Below are positions 21,987-33,700 of a stretch of DNA of 64,000 nt, piece by piece. The position numbers were made by a program, and so were the translations under genes. The stretch is from NCBI GenBank assembly GCA_963965975.1, contig OZ014417.1, positions 1,054,001-1,118,000 on the forward strand, given 5' to 3'. Under the pieces are notes generated by a model that saw nothing but the letters and a program-made list of their open reading frames with translations, ran no database searches and was not told the DNA's origin. Numbering within the stretch: the stretch's first letter is position 1; every line of letters begins with the position of its first letter. This DNA comes from Xestospongia bergquistia. Taxonomy: Eukaryota; Porifera; Demospongiae; Haplosclerida; Petrosiidae.

Positions 21987-24900
21987 ATGAAAATATTTCT
22001 GTTTTTGTCAGTTGTACTGATAGTAATATTGCCATTAGCTACTGGACAATCATCATGTCCTCTTCCTACAGTAGATGATATAGAGAGGGAGTTGAATCCT
22101 CTACTTGTTGATGCAGATTCAGGAGGAGGACCATATAATCCTACAGTATCATCATATCAGTTTACTTGTCTTGCTCAAGGATCAACTAGAGATACTTATC
22201 GTAGAGTATCTATTATAGCTACATTTACTCCTAACAATGGACAATCTTCACAAACACAACACTTTCAGTTAGATTGTTCAAGTGGTACATGGAGTCCAAG
22301 AACTAATGATGGTTTTAATACTCCTCCCTCAAATCCAATGCTAAGAACTGACTGTTTTAATTGTGTACCTGAAGATCTTGGTGCTGATTCTAATCATTGT
22401 TTATGTAAGTTAATAAGATTGAATAGATTATAAATATTCCTTTTAATTAGCTTGTAATTCTGCTTGTAACTATGGATCAGGAAGATGTCTATCAAATAGT
22501 CCTCTAGTCTGTTGTCCTTACTTTAGTCGTCTTGATAATATGTGTACTACATCATGTCCAACTAACTATGTTGGCAGTGCTAATACGAACTTTACATGTG
22601 GTAAGTGTAAGTAAACAAATATATATATATGTATATATATGTATATATATGTATATATATATATATATATATATAATATACAAGTAAATAAAAACATTTT
22701 CTATGAAATGTAGTAAATGTAGGGAAGGGTAATATCAGTCTAATACAAAGAATGCAAACAAGATAGTAGTGATAGCACAGTTGACATAGCACAAACAATT
22801 TAAGATATTCACCAACTATATCAGTAGCATATTTTTTCGTTTCCATGACTGCACTATTGTGTAGGGATGATGCAATTACCATCCCTACTATCTTGTTTGC
22901 ATTCTTTGTATTGGACTGACATTACCCATCCCTGCATATACTTCATTTTTTAGAAAATGTTTTTTATTTACTTGTTTGCTTAGTTTTTTAAATGCAAATG
23001 TTTTGGTAGCCATGGTCACTAGAAAAAGCTGTAGTATGTTGGAATGCAGTGAGGTTCCATGTTCACAAGCTCACAACAAAGTGTTCTTACATATTGTGAT
23101 GAATAGATAATAATTGTTAAAACGTTAATATTAATTGTTCATAAAAATAGCTTCTTAAGAGTAGCTAGCAATAGTGATTTTGTTTCAAAAGTGTAAAAAT
23201 TGTGAGATATGAAAATGGATAGTTCATTACAAATTGTGCTGCATCTGTGAAAATGATGGCAAATCTTCTTCTTGACTTATTGGTGTGGACAAAAGAAGAA
23301 GGAGAAGAAACACAAACAATTTGGCATTTTCACCAACTTCAACTGGGATGTTTAGAAACATTGCTTTAGCCTATAAATCAAACAACATAGACATTATCCT
23401 AGGGAGGAAGACCGACAAGAATTGAGATATTCTGATGTGTTTTGGGTGAGATATATCATGTTTTCTGCCAATCAATTCAATGGACAATCCAGGCTATCCC
23501 TATATAGGCACTGCTATTGCGTGACTGATATATATATATATAATACATTGATCCTATACTATACAGTCTGTAACTATACCTGTGGTCCTGGTGAAGCTGC
23601 TAATGCTACATGTAATGGATGTAATCTGATTGATATCTGTCAACGAGATATACCTTGTCAAAATGGAGGATCATGTATATTGTTATCTGCCCCTAATAAT
23701 TACACATGTAATTGCAGTGGTACTGGATATAATGGTACTAATTGTACTGGTAAGTTGTCTATGTTAGTACATACACTTTGTATGTGTATTTGAGTTTGTT
23801 ACTGGTAAGCTAATAAAGTGAGCACATGTTATAGGAACTACAACTAGGAATTTCAATAAGTTATGCTCCCATAATCTTAATTTGAGTAGTCATAACAAAT
23901 ATTGTTATTGAGAATGGTAAGTATTTAACATTAAGTGCTAGTCAATAGTATTAACATGATTATGTTAATACTTCTACTAACTCTTCGAAATATAAAATAG
24001 ATCTATAACATAATTAAAATATTGAATACTCTATTTATGAGCTGTTTCTTTATCCAATATCCAGTATACAGTAGGAGGAGGGTTACCACTAGCATTACAG
24101 ATTAGAACAACAATGTTAATTATAAATTATTTTGATAATAAATGACACCTTTCTTTTCTTTATTTAGTACCACCTACTGTACAACCAGTATCTAACAGAG
24201 TCATTGGATTACTTAATGAATCTGTTACTATTTCATTTACTATCACTAATGATTTCCCAAAGGTGAAAATACAATGGCAATTCAAGTCATTGGATTCTGA
24301 AACATTTAATTCCATTAACTCTGAGCTTCTTTCTGAAAATCGTCTTTCTCTAAAAATCTCGAATGTTCAGTTTAGTAATAGAGGATTGTATAAAATGTTA
24401 GCACAAAATGAAGGAGGCATTAGTGAAGCAACAGTTGTTCTGGATGTATATGGTAAGTCTAAACTAGTACTGTAGGATTAATTTGTTATATCCTCAATGA
24501 TTTAGTTACAACTGCTTTATGGAACAATACTGGAGGGACTGTAATAAAAATAAAAGGACAAAATGTTGTGTTCAACTGTACTGCTGATGGTCTTCCACGA
24601 CCTACTATCATATGGAGGAGAAATGGCCAACTTTTATTGAACACTAGTAGATTAAAAATTATATCATCAGAACAGGCCAATAGTTTTCGTTCAAACATTA
24701 TCCCTGAAGTTCTACAACGTACAAATATGCTAGAAATTATGGATTTGAAAGGAAATGATAATGGTAGCTATTCTTGTCGAGCTGATAATGAAGCTAATTT
24801 AGGAGTTGTATTAACAACACCATTTACATTACAAGTAATAGAACGTAAGTGATTAGCTGTTGTTAAATATTTATTATTAAAGATTTCTTTAGCTCCACCA

Positions 24901-27900
24901 ACCAATTATTGTTTGAGTTCTCCATGTGGTAAAAATGGTAAATGTCATAGTTTGAGTAATGGATATTTATGTGATTGTAATGATGGATACACTGGTATCA
25001 ATTGTGAACAAGGTAAATTATGAATGATTCAATATCAAGTTTATTTGTTTCAATACAGTTGTAGTGGTATCAGTTCCACCACAAATTACACAGCCCCCTA
25101 AAAGTACTTCAGGGAACCTCTACTCCGCTACTAACCTCACATGTAAAGCTACTGGTTCTCCTATTCCTACTATTCTATGGTATAAAGATGATGTGTTAAT
25201 TCCCAATGACAATAGTGATCCCTCTGTGTTGTTATTCTCTGAATTGGATTTAAGTGATCGAGGATTTTACCACTGTGAAGCTAGAAGTATAATAAATGGA
25301 AAAAATGTATTTACAGTGTCTTCAAGAGTACTTCTAAATATCACAGGTATGAAATATTTTATGATGTCCACTATTTATTTTAATCCAGATGTTGTTCAGT
25401 ATGAAGCTAAAATAGAACTACCAGATGACTTTTATAAAAAAAGTAATTTGAGTATATCTGATAGGATCTCTGATCTTATTTACAAGGTAGTTGATGTGTC
25501 ACAAATGTTATAATTACTTTATTTATTATTTAGAGTAACAATTATCTTACTGGTAGTCAACTGAGCAATACCTCAAACACCTCATTTTTCTTCATTCAAA
25601 TTTTTAATGCTAGTAACTTGAAGTCAGTCCATCCATTTTTATGTTAGATATTATATGAGACAATATTTAGTTATACTGCACAAGTCCATACTATTCCTAT
25701 TGTTATTACTTTGTTAACAAAGAGTGGAGCTTCTGAACAACTCAAGGTTGGAGTTAAAGAACAAATGGCTATGCTAGGCAGACAACTTAGTGTCAATATT
25801 TCAATAGCTGAAGTAGACAGATTTGGTAAAACATATTTTAATTTATTTTTTGATTATTTTGTTTCTTTAAGATGGCTGTCCTCCTGACAAAACTATCATA
25901 CCATCACATTCTGGCAAGAAAGATCTTGAACTTATTCTTTTTTGGCCTGAAACTAATATTGGAGGAGAAGCTGTAGTCAGTTGTCCTTGTGGAAATGGCA
26001 GTTCAGAAGGACAAATATTACAAGCTAGTCGATATTGTGGAGGAGACTTTACCAGAGGTGCTGAATGGTCTAAAGGAAATATAGCAGCTTGTAATTTCAG
26101 TGACTTAGCAAGAGAAATATGTCAGCTGAGAAATGTTTGTTCTTTGGATGCAAATACAGATAAGTAATTATTATTTCCCTCTTTAGCTTCCTGTACCTGA
26201 GAGAATAGTACGGTTGGAGAATCTTACAAGTAACAGTGATGTTTTAGGATCAACTGAAGTAACAGCAAGTGTGAGTGTACTGGTGACAGCTACTGAAGGT
26301 GTATCTGGTAATATTACAGTAAGGAATTTTTTTAATCAACATGACAGTACCTGTTTTTATATCACCTTTAAAGTTAACTACAACATTTTTAGAAGTTGTT
26401 GACAATATATTAGATGTCAATCAAGATACATTACAAACCAGTCAAGAAACCTCTAACACATCAGCTAAGTTAGTTTGTTATTTCAAGTAAATAGTAGTAC
26501 ATATTTTGTAGGATATTGGAAGCTATTGAATCAGTTGTGGAGAATATACCACTTACTAATACATCAGAACCTGTTGTAATTTCTCAAAAGTCATTTGCTG
26601 TATCTTTGCAACAAGTAGACATTGAAGAATTTCAACAATCTGGTCAAACATTCAGTGTAAATTTTGGAGACTTTTCTAATGAAAATCAAAGCCTTAATTC
26701 AAATGATCTGACATTTGGAGGATCTAATCAGCAATCAACTGCAGCTATAAGTCTACCCAGAAATTTACTAAATGGAATTCCAAACATTACTAATAATACT
26801 AGAATCACTCATTCAGTATTCATCACTGACTCATTATTCCTGAGAAGAGTGAACAACTTCCAAGAGGTTGGCAGCATTATTTTATCAGCTGCAGTAGTAG
26901 GGACAGATACTATCAGAGGACTTAATCCTCCTGTTGGTCTTAGTTTCATGATCAATCCAGTGAGTATAGGACTTTCTATGTGTTTATTAGTTGCTTTATT
27001 GACTTTAGAATATAAATGGTTCATCTCCTCGGTGTTCATTTTGGAATCAATCTTTAGATGGTAAATGTCAATTATATATAATAATTTTAATTGTTACAAT
27101 AGATGGATTTGGAGATTGGTCAAGTAAAGGGTGTCATAATATTACCAAGAATGAAACAGAAGTTCTCTGTGAATGTAATCATCTCACAAGCTTTGCTATA
27201 TTATTGGTAACAATTGTTTTTTTAATGATATAAATATTTATTTGAATTCAGGATGTGTCTGTGACAGTTGAATCAACAGAGAGAACAGGATTGACATTAT
27301 TTTTGGATGCTGTGACTTATATTGGTATCATTGTATCCCTGGTTTGTATGACAATAACTATTATCTCATATCTCTCTAACAAGTAAAATATTATTATAGC
27401 TACAAATTTGTTGTCATGGATGGTGTTAATGAGTTGTTATGTTTTTTTCTTACAGGAAACTTCGTACTTCTGATCATGGACAACTTCTCCTTAATTTATG
27501 TTTTGCTTTAATGGGTCTTTACATTACATTTATTTTTGCTGTTCACAGTCGAGATGTTCCAGGTCTCTGTGCTGTTACAGGAGCAGTGTTACAATATTTT
27601 TTCCTGGTGACATTCATGGTGATGGCTGCAGAGGCTATCAATCTGTACATGAATTTAGTGATTGTTCTTGGTAGAAAAATTAATCGCTTTGTTTTGAAGG
27701 CTACCATTTCATCTTGGAGTGAGTCATTATCCAAATTATTCACTAATATCAAGATGTATTGTTTTCTAGTTACTCCATTCTTTATTGTATTGTTCTGCTT
27801 TGCTCCCAATTACAAAAACTACTTGAGTGATCATTTGTAAGTTCATTGTTATAAAATATGATTACATTCTATATTTTTATAGTTGTCGAGCCTTCAATGT

Positions 27901-28636
27901 ACCATACTATATCGGTACAATAATTCCATTTCTGATCATCTACATTTTTAATTGGGTAGTGTTTTTTATTATTGTTGTTTCTCTTATACGAAAGAGTCTC
28001 CAGTCTGATTCTAAATCGAAGAAAGACAAAGACAAAAAATCTTTCTTTTACCAACAACTCATTATAGTTACAACATTGTCAATTTTATTTGGTTTGGGAT
28101 GGGGTATTGGATTGTTTGCTACTCAAGATATCCATACCAATAAGACAATACGAGACTTGTTTGCTGCATTGTTTGTGATCTTGACTGCTTTTCATGGTTT
28201 GTTCATTTTCATAATGCACTGTCTTCGTTCAAAGGAAGTAAGAAACACTTGGAAACAATGGGCTTTTAATGTCACAGGCAAAGATATCAGTCAATTTTCT
28301 TCATCAACACTTCCTCGTAAACACCAGAAACGATATCATATTGGAACAGATAATTCTGGAGTACCTCTGAAATCTTTCTCTTCAGAAAAATCCACTTATG
28401 ATGATACAACTTTAAAGAAACAATCAAGATCTGGAGAAAGTGAAACTCTTCAATCTTGTGAACAAACATCTCAGAGTACTTCTGTAGATGTCTTGACTAT
28501 AGAGAATAGAGAATTGAAGATAGAAAGTGATACATTTGCTGTGACAACATTTACTAAGTCCTTTCCTGATGATGAAGTGGATGAAAAAGAAAAACTGCAA
28601 AGAGAAGAGGAGGAACAAAATTATTTGAAAAATTAG
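21987..28636 (+). CDS. GPCR-C: adhesion GPCR (N-domain, EGF, Ig-Ig-EGF-Ig, HRM, GAIN/GPS, 7TM)
   Basis: Exons: 21987-22404, 22451-22600, 23567-23749, 24168-24452, 24506-24844, 24893-25012, 25059-25346, 25389-25486, 25534-25626, 25660-25825, 25872-26134, 26187-26318, 26374-26468, 26512-26959, 27009-27060, 27103-27206, 27252-27382, 27456-27718, 27770-27836, 27883-28636 (1482 aa). Order: signal peptide, N-domain, 8-Cys exon, EGF, two Ig, EGF ([12 protein letters not shown]), Ig, a possible SEA-like linker, HRM (CPCGNGS...[12 protein letters not shown]), GAIN, GPS (CSFWNQS...CNHLTSF), seven TM helices with GLGWGIG in TM6, and an acidic tail. GPS self-cleavage is expected from the family. ATG 21987 is chosen because the upstream codon is GTG. 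The intron at 25627-25659 is only 33 nt. The second intron is enlarged by a fold-back repeat. Confidence 0.85.
22681..22975. repeat. Fold-back element with about 90-bp inverted arms in the GPCR-C intron
   Basis: The left arm (about 22681-22770, starting CAAGTAAATAAAAACATTTT) is the reverse complement, at roughly 85-90% by eye, of the right arm (about 22886-22975, ending TTATTTACTTG). The spacer is about 115 bp. A (TA)n/TATG tract flanks it on the left (22,620-22,676). The structure resembles a MITE or fold-back insertion, and the orthologous introns in D and E are only about 50 bp long. No transposase is encoded. Confidence 0.75.
22976..23566 (+). other. Rest of the enlarged GPCR-C intron 2
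   Basis: No exon is supported. This stretch is absent from the corresponding introns of B1, D and E, so it probably arrived with, or next to, the fold-back element. An open frame that runs from here into the EGF exon is chance read-through of the intron. Confidence 0.5.
23750..24167 (+). other. GPCR-C intron with an inverted Ig-exon fragment
   Basis: 24052-24115 on the - strand matches the Ig exon that is intact at 42,488-42,751: its reverse complement contains GCTAGTGGTAACCCTCCTCC, and the protein there is [12 protein letters not shown]. The rest is AT-rich intron. The inverted piece is too short and incomplete to be an exon. Confidence 0.6.
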
Positions 28637-29365
28637 TCCATCAACTAAATGGCTTAGCTAGCTTGTAAGGACATGTTGATTATTAGTTGTAAAGTTTTAA
28701 GCTTTTGTTATATTTCAGTAGTACTTTTATTATATATATATAATTATAGTTATTGTTTTGTTTTGATTTGTATTTTGTAGCAAAGGGACAAATTTAACTT
28801 GCTAATCTCATTGTTACATTTGATATTGTAAGAGTGAGTTTTCAGACTTTAAAGATTGATCTTCATCAATGACTGAAGTCATTACTAAATCTATGATTGA
28901 TAATCTGGTTATTTTGGATGAGTTATTGAGGTTATAATAGAATGGTATATAGATGGATGGATAACTTAAATGAAAACTATATAGATATGTTTATAACTAG
29001 CCAGTTGTAAGAATTTTGAACTTTGTGAATTATGAGTCAGTAAGTAGACTAACTTTTGATTATGAAACATGTCATGACAAAAGTGGTTCTACCCAAAAGT
29101 GATGTTAGTGCAGGACCACTTCTAGCAGTCATATTAAAATTGATCCCTTAGACCTTTTGGCAGCAAAAGGTGTCTGTCCCTCAGACTGACGTGACAGACA
29201 ATTCCATATAGATCTATATTATTAATTTAAAGAATTAATAAGTAACTATATAGTATTTTGCAAATGACCATATCTACTTGCTGTATCAGCAGTTTAGTTA
29301 TTATTATTAAGTTTTCAATGAGATTCTTTACTTAAAACTTAAGTGCTTTTCATTTAAGTAGAGTG
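28637..29365 (+). promoter_or_regulatory. 3' flank of GPCR-C and upstream block before a dead first exon
   Basis: Same 3' flank as the other GPCRs, with (TA)n near 28,732. The conserved block starts at about 29,088 (AAAAGTGGTTCTACCCAAAA). Here it leads to a first exon whose start codon is destroyed, so the block is probably not driving a protein-coding gene. Confidence 0.4.
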
Positions 29366-29860
29366 GTAAAGATACCTCCATTCATACTGATAGTAATACT
29401 ACCATTAGCTACTGGTCAATGTCCTATTTCTATATACAGTAAATGATATAGAGAGAAGGAGTTGAATTTCTACTTCTTGATGTAGATTCAGGAGGAGCAT
29501 CATTTGATCCTACTTTATCATAACATCAGAATATTTGTCTTGCTCAAGAATCAACTAGAGATACATATCGTAGAGTATCTATTATAGCTACATTTACTCC
29601 TAACAATGGACAATCTCAACAAACACAACACTTTCAGTTACAGTGTTCAAGTGGTACATGAAATGCAGTAAGTAATGATGGTTTTAGTATCCCTCCCTCA
29701 AATCCAATGGAAAGAAGAGATTGTTTTGCATGTGTACCTGAAAATCGTGGTGTTGATTCTAAGCATTGTATTGGTAAGTTAACACAATATATAATACATT
29801 ATTAATAATTTATAAATAGAGTGTAGTGCAACCTACAGGAATATAGAACAAGGTAGATAT
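29366..29860 (+). pseudogene. Dead N-domain exon and start of exon 2
   Basis: The start ATG is replaced by GTA (GTGGTAAAG instead of GTGATGAAG). The signal-peptide coding is shortened, stops interrupt the N-domain (for example TAA near 29,521 and TGA in GGTACATGAAAT), and an A-rich frameshift lies near 29,440. The later part still resembles the family (TTTACTCCTAACAATGGACA). The exon 2 start is kept (AGTGTAGTGCAACC) but breaks off after about 40 bp into sequence like the Ig-downstream intron. This is a remnant of one more gene copy. Confidence 0.8.
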
Positions 29861-30429
29861 TATTAAATAAGTTTTTAGATGTCATCTAGATGTAGATTAA
29901 AGGAGTGGATTAGAAGCAAGCAATGAGGGAACTATCCTCATTTTTATATTGTTGCTATGGGTATTTATTTAATAATAATAAAGCATATTATAATAACTAA
30001 TTTTTCTCCTCAACACTCATTTCTAATCCATTTCCTTTCTCTTTACCTAAAATTTATCACATATATAAAAATTCAATAATAAATTAACAATAATAGTTTC
30101 GTAATTTATAACTATTTGAATTGTTATAATGTTGCATATTGCCCTTCTTCAGAAGGAGTGGCTATAGTTGTAATGATAGCTCTTGTTTTGAAACATGATG
30201 ATATGGACAAACTTTGGTCTTGAGGGATTTAAAATGCACTCAGTGTAGTCCTGTCGTTGTAACTGTATATGTGTATCACTTCGTAATAATCAGAGAACTG
30301 TGTCATATGAATAATTTAAATAATTAATGAGAGTCACGAGTTGTTTTTATGTGCATGATTTTATCTCGTCAGTGAATAATAGTTGATCACCCTTGAATTT
30401 TATTATGTATGTATTTTCTTTTCTCACAG
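29861..30429. other. Intron-like spacer between the dead exon and the orphan exon
   Basis: It resembles the intron after the intact Ig exon of E (AAAGGAGTGGATTAGAAGCAA here at about 29,900, AAAGGAGTGGATTAGAAACAA at about 39,630) and the spacer before B2. No coding signal is seen before the acceptor TTTCTTTTCTCACAG at about 30,430. Confidence 0.5.
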
Positions 30430-30578
30430 TTGACTGTTGGCGAGAGGAAGAATTTAGGCTCAATTTCATTGAATCATTTGTTGAATTTCACCATTACTAT
30501 ATGAGAGAGATACATAAGTGGTCACATTCAAATAGTGACTTCTCACGTTGGATAAAAGAAATATCATATTATCAATAA
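30430..30578 (+). pseudogene. Orphan last exon (hypothetical), WREEEFRLNFIESFVEFHHYY
   Basis: After a strong polypyrimidine acceptor (TTTCTTTTCTCACAG) the frame reads VDCWREEEFRLNFIESFV, then a basic, aromatic-rich segment (HKWSHSNSDFSRWIKEISYYQ) to TAA 30576-30578. The stop overlaps an AATAAAG poly(A)-signal-like string. It looks like the terminal exon of a gene whose upstream part is gone. Copies before B2 and B3 are broken by stops. I do not recognise the protein. It could be a chance frame, but the acceptor, stop and AATAAA together are suggestive. Confidence 0.35.
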
Positions 30579-30726
30579 AGAACAATTTTTACAAGCAAAG
30601 TAAGATATAAATCAAAGTTTATTGGTGTATCAACAGTTTAGTTATTATTAATAACTAAATAATTATTAATGAATAATTACTTTTCAGCGAGGTTCTTTAC
30701 TGAAGTGCCTTTATTCAAGCAGAGTG

Positions 30727-33700
30727 ATGAAGATACCTCTGTTCTTATCAGTTGTACTAATAGTAACACTGCCATTAGCTACTGGACAATCATCTTGTCC
30801 TCTCCCTACAATAGATGATATAGAGAGTAGATTGATAGGTCTACTTGTTGCCACCGATGCACTGGGCTCAGGCTCCACCGATCCACTGGGCTCAGGCTCC
30901 ATCAATGCACTTGGCTCAGGCTCTGGTGAATCAGAAGGACAATATGATCCTACTGTATCATCACATCAGTATACTTGTCTTGCTCAAGGATCAACTAGAG
31001 ATACATATCGTAGAGTATCTATTATAGCTACATTTACTCCTAAGAGTGGACAACCTTCACAAACACAACACTTTCAATTAGAGTGTTCAAGTGGTACATG
31101 GAGTGCAATAACTGATGATGGTTTTAATACTCCTCCCTCAAATCCAATGATGAGAACTGATTGTTTTAATTGTGTACTTGAATATCTTGGTGCTGATTCT
31201 AATCATTGTCTATGTAAGTTAATAAAATTGAATAGATTGTAAATATTCCTTTTGATATAGCTTGTAATTCTGCTTGTAACTATGGATCAGGAAGATGTTT
31301 ATCAAATAATCCTGCAGTCTGTTGTCCATTCTTTGGTCTTGATAATATGTGTACTACATCATGTCCAACTAACTATGTTGCCAGTGTCAATACTAACTTT
31401 ACATGTGGTAAGTAAACAAATATATATATATATATAATACATTGATCCTATACTATACAGTCTGTAACTATACCTGTGGTACTGGTGAAGTTGCTAATGC
31501 TACATGTAATGGATGTGATCTGATTGATATATGTCAACGAGATATACCTTGTCAAAATGGAGGATCATGTATATTGTTATCTGCCCCTAATAATTACACA
31601 TGTAATTGCAGTGGTACTGGATATATTGGTACTAATTGTACTGGTAAGTTGTCTATGTTATTACTACATACACTTTGTATTTGAGTTTGTTACTGATAAG
31701 CTAATAAAGTGAGCACATGTTATAGGAACTACAACTAGGAATTTTAATAAGTTATGCTCCCATAATTTTAATTTGAGTAGTCATAACAAATACTGTTATT
31801 AAGAATGGTAAGTAAAGTGTTAGTCAGTAGTATTAACGTGATTATGTTAATACTTTCTACTAACTATTCTTTATTTAAGATAGATCTATAATGACTTCAA
31901 ACATCATAAATTAAAATATTGAATGCTCTATTTATGAGCTGTTTCTTTTTTATAGTTATAACTTCATCACCATCAATAGGTAATGTTCATTATGATTGTT
32001 CATTTATTATTTTTGTTAAAGATCTTACTATTAACCCAACATCTTAGCAAATAATAATGAATGGGTAGAATGATAATCTCCAGTATCATTAATCTCTAAA
32101 TTCAGTATTGCTCCATTTGTAATAATATATTTAATAGTTATGCTACTACCACACAATATCTAGTGTACAGTAGGAGGTTACCACTAGCATTAGTTGAGAA
32201 CAACAATGTTAATTATAAATTATTTTGATAATAAATGACACCTTTCTTTTCTTTATTTAGTACCACCTACTGTACAACCAGTATCTACCAGAGTCATTGG
32301 ATTGCTTAATGAATCTGTTACTATTTCATTTACTATCTCTAATGACTTCCCAAAAGTGAAAGTATATAACATACAATGGCAATTCAAATCATTGGATTCC
32401 GAGACATTTAATTCCATTAACTCTGAGCTTCTTTCTAAAGATCGTCTTTCTCTTACAATCTTCAATGTTCAGTTGAGTAATAGAGGATCATATAAAATGT
32501 TAGCACAAAATGAAGCAGGCATTAGTGAAGCAACAATTGTTCTGGATGTATATGGTAAGTCTAAAACTGTAGCATTAATTTAATATATCCTTAATGATTT
32601 TAGTTACAGCTGCTTTATGGAACAATACTGGAGGGACTATAATAAAAATAAAAGGACAAAATGTTGTGTTCAACTGTACTGCTGATGGTCTTCCACGACC
32701 TACTATTGTGTGGAGGAGAAATGGCCAACTTTTATTGAACACTAGTAGATTAAAAATTATATCATCAGAACAGACCAATGGTTTTCGTTCAAACATTATC
32801 CCTGAAGCTCTACAACATACAAATATGCTAGAAATTACAGATTTGAAAGGAAATAATAATGGTAGCTATTCTTGTCGAGCTGATAATGAAGCTAATTTAG
32901 GAGTTATATTAACAACACCATTTACATTACAAGTAATAGAACGTAAGTGATTAGCTGTTGTTAAATATTTATTATTAAAAATTTCTTTTAGCTCCACCAA
33001 CAAATTATTGTTTGAGTTCTCCATGTGGTAAAAATGGTAAATGTCATAGTTTGAGTAATGGATATTTATGTGATTGTAATGATGGATACACTGGTATCAA
33101 TTGTGAACAAGGTAAGTTATGAATGATTTTGATATCTAGTTTATATTTGTTCCATACAGTTGTAGTGGTATCAGTTCCACCACAAATTACACAACCTCCT
33201 AAAAATTCTTCAGGGAATCTCTACTCCACTACTAACCTCACATGTAAAGCTACTGGTTCTCCTATTCCTACTATTCTATGGTATAAAGATGATGTGTTAA
33301 TTCCAAATGACAATAGTGATCCCTCTGTGTTGTTATTCTCTGAATTGGATTTAAATGATCGAGGATTTTACCACTGCGAAGCTAGAAGTATAATTGATGG
33401 AAAAAAAGTATTTACAGTGTCTTCAAGAGTACTTTTAAATATCACAGGTATGAAATATTTTATTTTATGATGTCCACTATTTATTTTAATCCAGATGTTG
33501 TTCAATATGAAGCTAAAATAGAACTACCAGATGACTTTTATGAGAAAAGTAATTTGATTATATCTGATAGGATCTCTGATCTTATTGACAAGGTAGTTGA
33601 TGTGTCATAAATGTTATAAACATTTTATTTATTATTAGAGTAACAATTATCTTACTGGTAGTCAACTTAGCAATGAGCCAAACACCTCATTTTTCTTCAT

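Noticed and set aside
22592-22882. 96-aa - strand frame in the GPCR-C intron
   Set aside because: It is built from the fold-back arm and TA/TATG repeats (IYIYIYIH), so it is low complexity.
26960-27064. Hydrophobic stretch [22 protein letters not shown] as an extra TM before the GPS
   Set aside because: It lies in an intron (GTGAGT...TTTAG) followed by the GPS exon in the wrong frame. Splicing gives NINGSSPRCSFWNQS, the proper GPS start.
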